From JADJSS01 sp964490845 (GTDB lineage: Bacteria; Bacteroidota; Bacteroidia; Chitinophagales; JADIYW01): a stretch of 64,000 nucleotides of DNA. Location: assembly GCA_964490845.1 (NCBI GenBank), contig CAZBED010000005.1:62001-126000 (forward strand). Direction: 5' to 3'. The notes beneath the pieces are model-generated. The model was given only the letters and a program-made list of their open reading frames with translations. It was not told the DNA's origin and did not search any database. This document shows positions 18,202-26,610 of the stretch, in pieces. Both the position numbers and the translations under genes were made by a program. Position 1 is the first letter of the stretch. Every line of letters begins with the position of its first letter.

Positions 18202-20610
18202 TTAATCCAACTGGTTCTCCCGCTTACGCCTAATGATACTCATTAATATACCGGATACCATGATAAAACATCCCAGCCACAAGACATTGATAAGCGGAAA
18301 ACGTATAGCTTTCATAATGATGTATTTGTTGAGTTTCTGTTCTACCAGAATTTGCAGCTTGTTTTCTTCCGTAAGAATTTTTATCAGAGAAAAGCTTACA
18401 TTTTTATCCTCCGCTTTCGCAGGTATGCTGGTAGCTACAACTTCTCTTACCAGATAAACGGGTTCTATATAATAGGTGGTATCCAACGAAATATATTTCA
18501 TTCGTGCGCCAATGGCTATGTCTTTTGGTTTCTTTTCAAACCCTTTTATATCGGCATCAGGATTGATGCCTTCGAGTACTACCATACAACGGGAGGCAGT
18601 TATTGTATCGCCCACACTAATGGTATATGTTTCTTCTGTGGTGGAAGGCACCTCAGACCCATCCTCTCTTAACGGTGCGGAGGTGATATGCGTATACAAA
18701 TCAGACCATAATGTTTTCCTTGTGGAAGGCACAGGATTGTTACCCATCTTACTGTTAAATAAAATATTAGGATGCAGGACAAAGGAGTTAGTGACTTTTC
18801 CTTTTTTATCCAGCTCTTCATAACGAACATTAAAATAAATATTCTGTGCGGAGGATGAATCTCCTAAATAAGTGACCCTGTATTTACCCATCTGCTCTGG
18901 TTCATTTTGATAAAGCAGTACATTTTCCGCGATGTCTTTATCGGAAAACCCTTTCCCGTAATCAATTCCAAACTTATTCACGGACAATACTTCCTGCCTG
19001 CCTTGTGAAATCAGGATTCCAATCAACATAACGGCAAATCCTATGTGCGACACGGAGCCACCAGAAATTTTCCATTTTCCCTTTAAGACCTGAAAAATAT
19101 ACTGTGCATTGGCAAAAACTGAAAAAAGACTACAAAAAACAAGCATGATAAACGCGGGTGCATGCAACTTAAAAGATACACACACAATAACTGACAATAC
19201 TAAAGAAATTATGATTACAGGAATCAATTGTTTTATAATCTTTACAGGATCGGATTTTTTGTATTTAAAAAATTGTGTTACCGCAGAACCAAACGCCACC
19301 AGAACAGCCATCCAGATCTGTACGTTGTTATAGTGGCTTTTAATATCTGACGGAGGCGCTAATTTTGTATTAAAGACTTTATTAAGTACAGGGAAAGAGG
19401 TCAGTACAATAATGTGTACCGAAGCAAATATAAAAACCAGAGAACCGATAAAGAGCCAAAATTCTCTGGAGGACAATTGTTCCTCTTCATTTTTAGAAGG
19501 AATTTGCTTTTTATACATTCTTTCGGCGAACAAATAGACAGCAGGCAGTATGAATACCAGAAGTGTGACTACTAATTGTCCGCTCATACCCATATCGGTA
19601 AATGAATGCACGGAAGCATCTCCCAGCACACCGCTTTTGGTCAAGAAGGAAGAATATAAGACCAACAGAAAGCCACCTATAAAAAAGATGTATGTTGCAT
19701 GCAGGGAATATCCGGTATGCTTGTATGCCATGAGCGTATGTATGCCCGCAGCCAGCACCAGCCAGGGAACCAAAGACGCATTTTCAACCGGGTCCCATGC
19801 CCAAAAACCACCGAAGCTCAAGGCCTCATATGCCCATGCGCCACCCATTAATATTCCGGTACCCAATATCATCAGGGCAAATAAACTCCACGGCAACACG
19901 GGTTTTACCCAATCCGTAAAATTACGCACCCATAATGAAGCAAGTGCAAAAGCTGCCGGAATCGTACAAGCGGCAAACCCTAAAAATAAAGTCGGTGGAT
20001 GAATAACCATCCAGTAATTTTGCAAGGAAGGATTAAGGCCCGTACCATCTTCCGGCACCCAGTCAGGATTCATTTTAAAAACAGGAATATCCATAGTGTC
20101 CTTCATCAGCGCGAAAGGACTGGAACCCAGTTTATATCCGAAGATGTAAATACCGAGCAACATAGATCCCAGCATCACCTGTGCCAGTGCAACGATACTC
20201 AATACCGGGCTCTCCCATTCTCTGGCTTTAAAAATTAGCACACAGCCCAGGATACCATGCCAGAACATCCAAAGTAACGTACTGCCCTCCTGTCCGCTCC
20301 ACATGGCGGAAAACTGGTAATAAGTGGGCAAAGACTTTGAAGTATGTTCCCAGACATATTTATACTCAAAAAAATGATTATGGATAATGAGCAGCAGACT
20401 GCCTAAGACACCCAAAACGGAAACGGCATGCAGGATATACATTTTTCTTCCAAAGCTGATCCAGGGATGCGACTTTATAACGTCGTTCCGGTTAATGGTA
20501 GCAATGTAATACGCTATACAAGCGGCTAGAGAAGAAACAAAAGAAAGAATTATCAAAAAATGCCCGACTTTCCCAAACAATATATGTTGACCTAAAGCGT
20601 GAATATTCAT
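18202..20610 (-). CDS. ccmF: Cytochrome c assembly protein CcmF/CcsA family (heme lyase component)
   Basis: This large polytopic membrane protein has 802 residues and is part of cytochrome c maturation, where it takes heme from CcmE and joins it to CxxCH apocytochromes. It has about 15 hydrophobic helices. The tryptophan-rich WWD signature WAYEALSFGGFWAWDPVENA lies near residues 255-275. Conserved His residues occur in periplasmic loops (MVIHPPTLFLGF near 202-213). A large periplasmic segment of about 180 residues precedes the last helix, making it longer than E. coli CcmF (about 650). It follows ccmE by 48 bp. The other ccm genes are not in the window. The di-heme peroxidase and the cytochrome c/PHM protein encoded further on would be its clients. 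Confidence 0.92.
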   Translation of the reverse strand: MNIHALGQHILFGKVGHFLIILSFVSSLAACIAYYIATINRNDVIKSHPWISFGRKMYILHAVSVLGVLGSLLLIIHNHFFEYKYVWEHTSKSLPTYYQFSAMWSGQEGSTLLWMFWHGILGCVLIFKAREWESPVLSIVALAQVMLGSMLLGIYIFGYKLGSSPFALMKDTMDIPVFKMNPDWVPEDGTGLNPSLQNYWMVIHPPTLFLGFAACTIPAAFALASLWVRNFTDWVKPVLPWSLFALMILGTGILMGGAWAYEALSFGGFWAWDPVENASLVPWLVLAAGIHTLMAYKHTGYSLHATYIFFIGGFLLVLYSSFLTKSGVLGDASVHSFTDMGMSGQLVVTLLVFILPAVYLFAERMYKKQIPSKNEEEQLSSREFWLFIGSLVFIFASVHIIVLTSFPVLNKVFNTKLAPPSDIKSHYNNVQIWMAVLVAFGSAVTQFFKYKKSDPVKIIKQLIPVIIISLVLSVIVCVSFKLHAPAFIMLVFCSLFSVFANAQYIFQVLKGKWKISGGSVSHIGFAVMLIGILISQGRQEVLSVNKFGIDYGKGFSDKDIAENVLLYQNEPEQMGKYRVTYLGDSSSAQNIYFNVRYEELDKKGKVTNSFVLHPNILFNSKMGNNPVPSTRKTLWSDLYTHITSAPLREDGSEVPSTTEETYTISVGDTITASRCMVVLEGINPDADIKGFEKKPKDIAIGARMKYISLDTTYYIEPVYLVREVVATSIPAKAEDKNVSFSLIKILTEENKLQILVEQKLNKYIIMKAIRFPLINVLWLGCFIMVSGILMSIIRRKRENQLD

Positions 20611-20658
20611 AATATAACGGGGATGAAGAGTGAGCGGTAAGCAATATGCAGCCGGCGA

Positions 20659-21063
20659 TTATATATTTTTTCCATTATTTGCCTCGGCTTCTCTGTTTTT
20701 ATATTTAGATGGGCATTTCAGCAGAATTTCATTCGCCTCAAAAACATCTCCTTTCATTTTTCCGGTTATCACTATCTTTTCTGACCGTTCAATGTCTCTG
20801 GGTTTGGCTTTTAAGACAATCACTTTTTTCTCTACTTTTTTTTCATCAATGACATACATGGAAAATTTATTCGGATCTTCAGTCGGATTGTATTCAATGG
20901 CTTTTTCCTTATTGAGATATCCGACTACCGTAAATTCTTTCCCTTTCTTTGCGTATGAAGATTCAAAACTATCATAACGGCTAAACCCTTTACCCAGCAT
21001 GACGGTCAGAGAAGCCACCAAAACGGCAATAAAAAGCAGGGCAATAATATGTGTACGTTTCAT
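20659..21063 (-). CDS. ccmE: Cytochrome c maturation heme chaperone CcmE, CxxxY variant
   Basis: CcmE holds heme in the periplasm for delivery to CcmF. This 134-residue protein has one N-terminal membrane anchor (residues 6-25) and the OB-fold with FTVVGYL and the ITGKMKGDVFEANEILLKCPSKY stretch (split here at the motif). In most CcmE proteins the heme is bound covalently by a His in an HxxxY motif. Here the matching position is Cys117, with Tyr121 conserved (CPSKY). CxxxY CcmE proteins are known from archaea and some sulfate reducers. The gene is the first of the minus-strand ccmE-ccmF series and follows a terminator that separates it from folE. Confidence 0.92.
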   Translation of the reverse strand: MKRTHIIALLFIAVLVASLTVMLGKGFSRYDSFESSYAKKGKEFTVVGYLNKEKAIEYNPTEDPNKFSMYVIDEKKVEKKVIVLKAKPRDIERSEKIVITGKMKGDVFEANEILLKCPSKYKNREAEANNGKNI

Positions 21064-21160
21064 AAAACTCAGTTCTGATTAAAATGCATTCAAAAATACG
21101 CCACTTTCAGCTATTTTAGACATTTTGAAGGTTATATAATTTTAAACCTGCACAAATATA

Positions 21161-21194
21161 AAAACCTGACTGTATCAAAATGCAGTCAGGTTTT
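21161..21194. terminator. Bidirectional hairpin terminator between ccmE and folE
   Basis: A perfect 12-bp stem (AAAACCTGACTG at 21161-21172 with CAGTCAGGTTTT at 21183-21194) has a 10-base loop. A-rich and T-rich flanks on both sides make it usable from either strand. It lies about 40 bp beyond the stop of folE and so should end the folE transcript before ccmE. Confidence 0.8.
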
Positions 21195-21232
21195 TTAGGA
21201 TATTCAATTTGTTCTTAAGTTATTGATATTCT

Positions 21233-21832
21233 TTAAGATAATTTTGCACTGATTAATTTAACAAATTCAGAGCGGGTAGCCTGCTTTTCAAATTCGCCGG
21301 TAAATGCAGAAGTTGTAGTGGTGGAGTTTTGTTTTTGTACTCCGCGCATCATCATACACATGTGTTTGGCCTCTATGACCACGGCCACACCCAATGGATT
21401 TAGAGCATCCTGAATGCAATCCCTGATTTGTGTGGTCAGTCGTTCCTGTACCTGTAAGCGGCGTGCATAGGCATCCACTACCCGTGCAATTTTGCTGAGG
21501 CCGGTAATCGTACCGTTCGGAATATAAGCCACATGTGCTTTACCGAAAAACGGAAGCATGTGATGTTCGCACATAGAGTACAGCTCAATATCTTTTACAA
21601 TAACCATCTCTTTCTGATCTTCATGAAAAAGAGCAGATTGCAGGATAGATTTCGGGTCAATGGTATATCCATGCGTAATGTATTGCATCGCTTTCCCAAC
21701 CCTGTGTGGCGTTTTTAATAACCCTTCACGGGTAGGATCCTCTCCTATCAATTTCAGGATTTCTGTGTAATGCTGCTCTAATGTTGGATTGGGGGTAATG
21801 ACCATTCCGTTGTTTAATACCATATCGTCCAT
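21233..21832 (-). CDS. folE: GTP cyclohydrolase I
   Basis: This enzyme converts GTP to 7,8-dihydroneopterin triphosphate, the first step of folate and pterin synthesis and of queuosine-type deazaguanine synthesis. The protein has 199 residues. Zinc ligands are Cys88 and His91 in CEHHMLPF and Cys159 in HMCMMMRG. The substrate-binding pattern GLSKIARVVDAYARRLQVQERLT (split: GLSKIARVVD, RRLQVQERLT) is intact. The C-terminal TSAFTGEF is typical. It is a single gene with a terminator downstream and no visible partner. Confidence 0.97.
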   Translation of the reverse strand: MDDMVLNNGMVITPNPTLEQHYTEILKLIGEDPTREGLLKTPHRVGKAMQYITHGYTIDPKSILQSALFHEDQKEMVIVKDIELYSMCEHHMLPFFGKAHVAYIPNGTITGLSKIARVVDAYARRLQVQERLTTQIRDCIQDALNPLGVAVVIEAKHMCMMMRGVQKQNSTTTTSAFTGEFEKQATRSEFVKLISAKLS

Positions 21833-21900
21833 GTTTTAAAGATACAAAAACAATAAAACATGTAAAAATGAATTTTGTTTTACAATCGGCCAAATATAAA

Positions 21901-21944
21901 ATCCCGCAGATATACGAATAAAAATGTACGTATTTCTGCGGGAT
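21901..21944 (-). terminator. Hairpin terminator downstream of ssb
   Basis: The arms 21901-21916 and 21929-21944 pair in 15 of 16 positions (ATCCCGCAGA...TCTGCGGGAT) around a 12-base A-rich loop. On the minus strand the hairpin is followed by TTTTATATTTG. It begins 15 bp after the ssb stop, so it is the likely end of that transcript. Confidence 0.75.
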
Positions 21945-21958
21945 AAATGAAAAGAAAC

Positions 21959-22297
21959 TTAGTTTTTCTTGCTCAACAAAAGGAAGTCGCTGGCTACTAT
22001 CTCTGTGAGGTAGCGTTTGTTGCCGTTCTTATCATCGTACTGGCGATACGTGATTTTCCCGTTTATGGCAATTTCACTTCCTTTGTCCAGATACTTTTCG
22101 ACCGTTTCCGCCTGCTTGCCCCATACCACGACGTTATGCCATTGAGTTTGCTGCTGACGCTCGCCTTTATTGTCATAATAATAGTCGGACGTAGCGATGC
22201 TGAAGGTGGCCATTTTTTTGTCTTGTCCAAAAGTTTTGATTTCCGGTTTTTTTCCCAAGTTTCCGATTAACTGTACTTGATTTCTGATTGCTGACAT
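21959..22297 (-). CDS. ssb: Single-stranded DNA-binding protein, short form without acidic tail
   Basis: This 112-residue OB-fold protein binds single-stranded DNA. Family patterns are visible: RNQVQLIGNLGKKPE at the start, FSIATSD, WHNVVVWGKQAE near residues 54-65, and GSEIAINGKITYR. The protein stops at ...ASDFLLLSKKN. The acidic C-terminal tip that most SSBs use to recruit replication and repair partners (DDDIPF-like) is absent, as is the flexible linker. A second, full-length SSB elsewhere in the genome would therefore be expected to serve replication. It is a single gene with its own terminator. Confidence 0.92.
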   Translation of the reverse strand: MSAIRNQVQLIGNLGKKPEIKTFGQDKKMATFSIATSDYYYDNKGERQQQTQWHNVVVWGKQAETVEKYLDKGSEIAINGKITYRQYDDKNGNKRYLTEIVASDFLLLSKKN

Positions 22298-22482
22298 GTT
22301 GTTTAATTTTAATTACGTTAAAAAATCAATTTATACTCAAGCATTGACAAGGTTGTTTTCGCGATTAAGTACATTCTACTTGTTTGCTGCTTTCACCCAT
22401 TGAGAGACAAACAGTCCACGGATTCCATAAATTTTTGGAAATATTTTTTTGAAAAAATTACAAGTATTTAAAAATCAATAGA

Positions 22483-23220
22483 TTAGGGAAGAATTTTTTT
22501 TATCATTTTTTGGTACAGTTCCGTTTCATGTACATTAAAATGATCTGCATCGGGTATTTCTATAAAGTAGTTTCCTGCTTTTAAGAGCGGAATCAACCGT
22601 TTGGATAATGCAATGGGAATGAGTTTATCCTTAGTGCCATGGAAAATATACGTCTCGCAGGTAACTTCTTTCAAATACCGGTCATTTTCCAGTTTAAATT
22701 TCAGTCGTTTGAAAGGGAATAATTTCACTTTATGCCGGAATAAATCCGGCATATTGTAATAAGGAGAAATCAGGATAAGCTTTTCCGGGCGGATTTTAAC
22801 TGCTAGATTGCTGGCTAATGCCGTACCAAGAGAACGGCCTACAAGTACAACCTTGCCACTGTAGTTTAATGCTTCCAGCGACTTACGATAAGTCGTCTCT
22901 ACCACCCGATACAGTAAATCTTCAGTCAGCCGTCCTTTACTTTTTCCATATGACGGATAGTCCATAATGACGACATCATATTGCTGCTGAATAAAGATAT
23001 CTGCTTTAGGTAAGTGGTATTGTATATGATTTAAAGTGCCATGCAGAAAAAAAACAAGGCCTTTGCTTTCAGATGCCTTCAGATGGACAGCATTAATACG
23101 GTACTTGTGTTCCTCAATAAAAAAATCAAATGTAAACTCTGTCAGCGGATGTTTCGACTGAAACTGAAATTTTGCCGGTAAACGTTTTGGCTGAAAGATA
23201 ATAGTTCGAGCGAGGAGCAT
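22483..23220 (-). CDS. Alpha/beta hydrolase
   Basis: This 245-residue cytoplasmic protein has the alpha/beta hydrolase fold. It shows the oxyanion-strand motif FFLHGTLNH near residue 57, the nucleophile elbow GRSLGTALASN (Ser near 130), the acid in HGTKDKLIP and the base His in DADHFNVHE. It resembles the small YqkD/FrsA-like serine hydrolases. The substrate is unknown. It starts about 60 bp downstream of the glutathione peroxidase-like gene, with a terminator between, so it is probably transcribed alone or by read-through. Confidence 0.82.
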   Translation of the reverse strand: MLLARTIIFQPKRLPAKFQFQSKHPLTEFTFDFFIEEHKYRINAVHLKASESKGLVFFLHGTLNHIQYHLPKADIFIQQQYDVVIMDYPSYGKSKGRLTEDLLYRVVETTYRKSLEALNYSGKVVLVGRSLGTALASNLAVKIRPEKLILISPYYNMPDLFRHKVKLFPFKRLKFKLENDRYLKEVTCETYIFHGTKDKLIPIALSKRLIPLLKAGNYFIEIPDADHFNVHETELYQKMIKKILP

Positions 23221-23230
23221 TTCTAAAAAT

Positions 23231-23257
23231 AAAAAAAGGCCTGGAAAAATCCAAGCC
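23231..23257 (-). terminator. Rho-independent terminator downstream of the GPx-like gene
   Basis: On the minus strand an 8-bp stem (GGCTTGGA with TCCAGGCC, one G-T wobble; 23238-23245 and 23250-23257) with a TTTT loop is followed by seven T residues (A at 23231-23237). It lies 23 bp after the stop of the peroxidase-like gene. Confidence 0.8.
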
Positions 23258-23280
23258 CAAGATTCTTAGTTCAGACTTAG

Positions 23281-23898
23281 TTACTTTAATAAGTCTTCTA
23301 TATACTGCATAAATTCAGGATCATTGACAGAGGTTCTCGGCGCTACGGAAGCGACGATATTTCCTTTTCTGTCAATGATGAATTTTTGGTAATTCCATTT
23401 AATCGGCGCATCCAGCACGCCATTTTCATTCTTATCGGTCAGGTATTTGTATAAAGGAGCGATGTCTTTTCCTTTCACTGATATTTTGGAAAACATGGGA
23501 AAAGTAACCCCGTAATTTTTATTACAGAAGGATTTGATTTCGGCATCGTTTAAAGGCTCCTGGCCCATAAAATTATTTTCGGGAAAACCCAAAACAACTA
23601 TGCCCTTGTCTTTGTATTTTTTATAAAAAGCCTCAAGTTCGGAAAACTGCCCCACCAATCCGCATTGGCTGGCGGTGTTTACAATCACTACTATTTTTCC
23701 TTTGTACTGAGAAAGTGAAACTTCCTTTCCATCAATATCTATCACCGTAAAATCATGAACGGTTTTACCGGATAACGCACCTGCTACACTGGCTTCGGCT
23801 TTGGTGCTGCCGGTAGCATTACAACTAATTGTAACAGCAAGAAGCATTACAATGATAAGAGTTAATTTAGCTGATTTGTATTTCATATTCTTTAGCAT
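23281..23898 (-). CDS. Glutathione peroxidase-family protein, exported
   Basis: This thiol peroxidase of the GPx family has 205 residues. After an N-terminal hydrophobic export signal (residues 12-26) ending at a Cys (VTISC), which may be a lipid-attachment site, comes the thioredoxin-like fold. The catalytic Cys is in NTASQCGLVGQF, where animal enzymes have selenocysteine. The Gln/Trp partners are visible (GFPENNFMGQEP and IKWNYQKF). A second Cys in IKSFCNKNYGV is at the place used as resolving Cys in thioredoxin-dependent members. It should reduce peroxides in the periplasm with thioredoxin-like donors rather than glutathione. Translation could start at 23898 or four codons later at 23886. 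Confidence 0.88.
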   Translation of the reverse strand: MLKNMKYKSAKLTLIIVMLLAVTISCNATGSTKAEASVAGALSGKTVHDFTVIDIDGKEVSLSQYKGKIVVIVNTASQCGLVGQFSELEAFYKKYKDKGIVVLGFPENNFMGQEPLNDAEIKSFCNKNYGVTFPMFSKISVKGKDIAPLYKYLTDKNENGVLDAPIKWNYQKFIIDRKGNIVASVAPRTSVNDPEFMQYIEDLLK

Positions 23899-24152
23899 AT
23901 GTTATAAACAACAATTAAAGATGTTTCGTTCAAAAGTAGCTTATTTTTTAACAATAATCATCTTATATAACCTTGTTTAGCATAAATACTCAAATATCAT
24001 TCCAAACAGGAGATTTCTTGAAACTCCTTTAAAAAAATCACATCAACTCGTCCTATTTTTTATCGTTCGCCATCATTTTAGCATCAATATTTATTGTAAT
24101 TTGTGTGAATTTTGTGCGTAGTTTATATAGATAACCTTATTATACCGGATTT

Positions 24153-24884
24153 ATGGAATACATTAGTAGTGACAAACAATATATGGAGTCGAAGAACACT
24201 GAAACCAGAAAATTCCATATCCTTATTGTAGATAAGGATAAAGCCGCCATCGAGCAGACGATTAAATCTTTCAAAACTGATAATTTTAAATTCACTGAGG
24301 TTACCAAAACCAAAGACCTTGTCAGTGTTATAAAAAAAGAAAAACCCGACCTGGTTATACTGGAAGTTGACCTGAATGAAGCGGACGGTATAGAAATCTG
24401 CTGGGATATCCGGGCAGATGCCGCTTTAGTAAAACTGCCTGTGATGTTCTTTTCTGGCCGTGCGGACGATTTTACACAAATCACCGCTTTTGAAGCCGGT
24501 GCAGATGAATTCATCTCCAAGGCTTCCCGCTCCAGGCTCTTTTCTCATCGGATAAAGGCATTATTGCGCCGCAGTTACGACAAAGAAGAAGCACCGAAAG
24601 AAATCAAAAAATTCGGCAACCTGGAGATTGACGAGGAGCAGGTGATGATTTATAAAAAAGGAGAGCCTCTCAAGCTTTCCAAAAAAGAATTTCAGCTGGT
24701 GGTACTCCTCACCTCCCGGCCGGGCAAAGTCTTTAAACGCAACTATATCCTCCTCAAAGTTTGGGGCGACGATATCATTGTCGGTGACCGGAATATAGAT
24801 ACACACATCAAAAAAATCAGGAAGAAAGTCGGCAAGCAACATATTGAAACCGTCCGTGGTATCGGCTATAAATTCATTCCTTAA
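24153..24884 (+). CDS. OmpR-family response regulator with degenerate receiver
   Basis: The protein has 243 residues: a receiver domain (about 22-138) and a winged-helix DNA-binding domain (about 148-243, ending VRGIGYKFIP). The winged helix looks complete (LSKKEFQLVVLL, then IDTHIKKIRKKVG). The receiver is not: the phospho-acceptor Asp is replaced by Glu71 (VILEVDL), and the first acidic pair reads Asp27-Lys28 instead of Asp-Asp. The switch Thr is Ser101, while Lys123 is kept but without the usual following Pro. Such proteins usually act without phosphorylation, and Glu may mimic the active state. No histidine kinase is nearby. It is flanked by unrelated genes, so the regulon cannot be inferred. 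Confidence 0.9.
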   Translation: MEYISSDKQYMESKNTETRKFHILIVDKDKAAIEQTIKSFKTDNFKFTEVTKTKDLVSVIKKEKPDLVILEVDLNEADGIEICWDIRADAALVKLPVMFFSGRADDFTQITAFEAGADEFISKASRSRLFSHRIKALLRRSYDKEEAPKEIKKFGNLEIDEEQVMIYKKGEPLKLSKKEFQLVVLLTSRPGKVFKRNYILLKVWGDDIIVGDRNIDTHIKKIRKKVGKQHIETVRGIGYKFIP

Positions 24885-25096
24885 ACTTAAACTTTTCCAC
24901 CTTATCTTATATTACTGATTATTCATCAGGCATTAAATCATTTAATTGCATTATATTTTTAATAAATTGATTATCAAATATTTATAACATTGCGCTTGTT
25001 TTTTATCATAGAAATCTCAAAAGATTGATGTTAATAAAAACCAATTGCTATTCATATGCTAAAAGTTTAATTTGAATCAAATAAAATCAACTACTT

Positions 25097-25507
25097 ATGA
25101 ATGCAAGAGTTTTTACAGCAGCCTTAGCAGGCGCAGTAGCCTATTTCCTTTTAGGATGGCTTTTTTATGGTTTTTTACTTCCGGATTTCTACGCTGCCCA
25201 TTCCCTGCACTATGAAGGGCTGGAAAAAATGCCGCCCAACTTCATCGGTATATTTGTGTCCGGTTTCGCCTTTACTTTATTGTTAGCTATTATTTTCAGT
25301 AATTGGGCAAATATAAATACCTATAAAAACGGGGCATTGGCAGGTGCCACTATTTCTCTGTTAGTTGCTCTGAGTTTAGATTTAGGAATGTGGGCGACCA
25401 TGAATCTTTACGGCAGACAGGTGGTTATTGCCGATGTGCTGGTGAACGCCATCATGGGTGCTGTTATCGGCGCTGTAGTTGCAGGTGTGCTGGGCTACAA
25501 GAAATAG
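25097..25507 (+). CDS. Small integral membrane protein of unknown function
   Basis: This 136-residue protein is mostly hydrophobic with about four membrane helices (residues 4-28, 48-68, 80-98, 112-133). Glycine and alanine are common in the helices (AGAVAYFLLGWLFYG; IMGAVIGAVVAGVLG). Short polar parts include HYEGLEKMPPNF between helices 1 and 2. Similar small proteins occur in Bacteroidota as hypothetical or DUF1761-like proteins; I am not certain of the family. It is transcribed alone and ends at a strong terminator. Confidence 0.75.
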   Translation: MNARVFTAALAGAVAYFLLGWLFYGFLLPDFYAAHSLHYEGLEKMPPNFIGIFVSGFAFTLLLAIIFSNWANINTYKNGALAGATISLLVALSLDLGMWATMNLYGRQVVIADVLVNAIMGAVIGAVVAGVLGYKK

Positions 25508-25533
25508 TACATTCCGCATATTATAAACGTAAT

Positions 25534-25560
25534 AAAGGCAACATCGGCGTTGCCTTTTTT
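25534..25560 (+). terminator. Rho-independent terminator
   Basis: A perfect 9-bp stem AAAGGCAAC/GTTGCCTTT (25534-25542 and 25549-25557) with a 6-base loop runs into a T tract to 25560. It lies 27 bp after the stop of the small membrane protein gene. Confidence 0.9.
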
Positions 25561-25641
25561 CATTATACCCTAATAAATCTGCTACCAGAAGACAGAGCAG
25601 CGAACAAGAACCCAATCATCTGCCAACAGGTGGGCAGATAC

Positions 25642-25672
25642 TTCCTCATTCCCACGGATTTTAGTATGTTTG
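25642..25672 (+). promoter_or_regulatory. Candidate Bacteroidota-type promoter for the SDR gene
   Basis: A TATGTTTG at 25665-25672 matches the -7 consensus TAnnTTTG exactly. It lies 20 bp after TTC (25642-25644), close to the TTG expected at -33. It ends 17 bp before the SDR start codon. The match is by eye only. Confidence 0.4.
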
Positions 25673-25688
25673 TATAAATACATCCACT

Positions 25689-26501
25689 ATGAGCCAGATA
25701 AAAAACAACCTTGTTATTATTACCGGAGCCGGATCGGGCATAGGACGCGCCCTGACACTGCAAACAGCCGCGGAAGGAGCAAAGGTAATTGCCTGTGATG
25801 TAAAAGAAAGCAGCCTCGACGAAACTATACAGCTCGCCCAGCACAAACCTGAAAAATATATACTGGATGTAGCCAGTGCCGAACAAATAACATATTTCGC
25901 TGATGAAATACTGCGGAAATACCCGAATGAAGAGATTATACTCATCAACAATGCGGGCGTCGGACTGGCTTCAGGAACGTTTGCAGAAACCCCATTGGAG
26001 GATTTTGAATGGCTGATGAATATCAATCTCTGGGGCGTGGTGCGCATGACAAAAGCCTTCCTGCCTCACCTGCTAAAGCAAAATAAAGGACATATCGTCA
26101 ACATTTCAAGTGTGTTCGGCATTGCAGGTATGCCAACGAACTCCGCCTATTGCACGGCTAAATTCGGTGTAAAAGGATTTTCAGATGTACTGAAAGCGGA
26201 ATTAATGCAGACGAATGTAAATGTATCCTCCGTACATCCGGGCGGTATCAAAACTAATATTGCACGTAATTCCAGGATTTCAGCAACTCAGGATGTGAAA
26301 GAGGCAAAAGCACTTATGGCAAAATTTGAAAAAGAAGCGCTGAAGATGCCCCCGGAGAAAGCGGCTGCCGTGATTATTGACGGCATCAAAAAAGATGAAC
26401 CGCGCATCTTAATAGGCAATGACGCCAAAGCGCTCGACTGGATAGTTCGTATGTTTCCGAATACCTATCATAAAGTGATAGCGAAAGTATTCAAGCTGTA
26501 A
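25689..26501 (+). CDS. Short-chain dehydrogenase/reductase (SDR family)
   Basis: This NAD(P)-dependent oxidoreductase has 270 residues, typical for classical SDRs. The cofactor-binding TGAGSGIG is at residues 12-19, NNAG is in the middle strand (ILINNAGVG), and the catalytic Ser-Tyr-Lys set is present (ISSVFG; Tyr154 and Lys158 in YCTAK). The following VHPGGIKTNIARNS and the C-terminal KALDWIVRMFPNTYHKVI resemble SDRs that act on fatty or hydrophobic alcohols, but the substrate is unknown. It appears monocistronic, with a candidate promoter just upstream. Confidence 0.92.
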   Translation: MSQIKNNLVIITGAGSGIGRALTLQTAAEGAKVIACDVKESSLDETIQLAQHKPEKYILDVASAEQITYFADEILRKYPNEEIILINNAGVGLASGTFAETPLEDFEWLMNINLWGVVRMTKAFLPHLLKQNKGHIVNISSVFGIAGMPTNSAYCTAKFGVKGFSDVLKAELMQTNVNVSSVHPGGIKTNIARNSRISATQDVKEAKALMAKFEKEALKMPPEKAAAVIIDGIKKDEPRILIGNDAKALDWIVRMFPNTYHKVIAKVFKL

Positions 26502-26610
26502 ATATCCGGAAGTTGAAATCCTACTTTTAATCTTTAAAACCTGCAAACGTACTACTGGTTTATTTCTATGCAATTTTTAAGACTTATAAATCCGTATTTA
26601 TACAACCACC

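Noticed and set aside
23281..23898. Possible selenoprotein (GPx family)
   Set aside because: The catalytic codon is Cys in NTASQCG; there is no in-frame UGA.
23899..24152. Search for a kinase, promoter or RNA upstream of the response regulator
   Set aside because: The 254-bp gap has no convincing -33/-7 pair, hairpin or coding frame.
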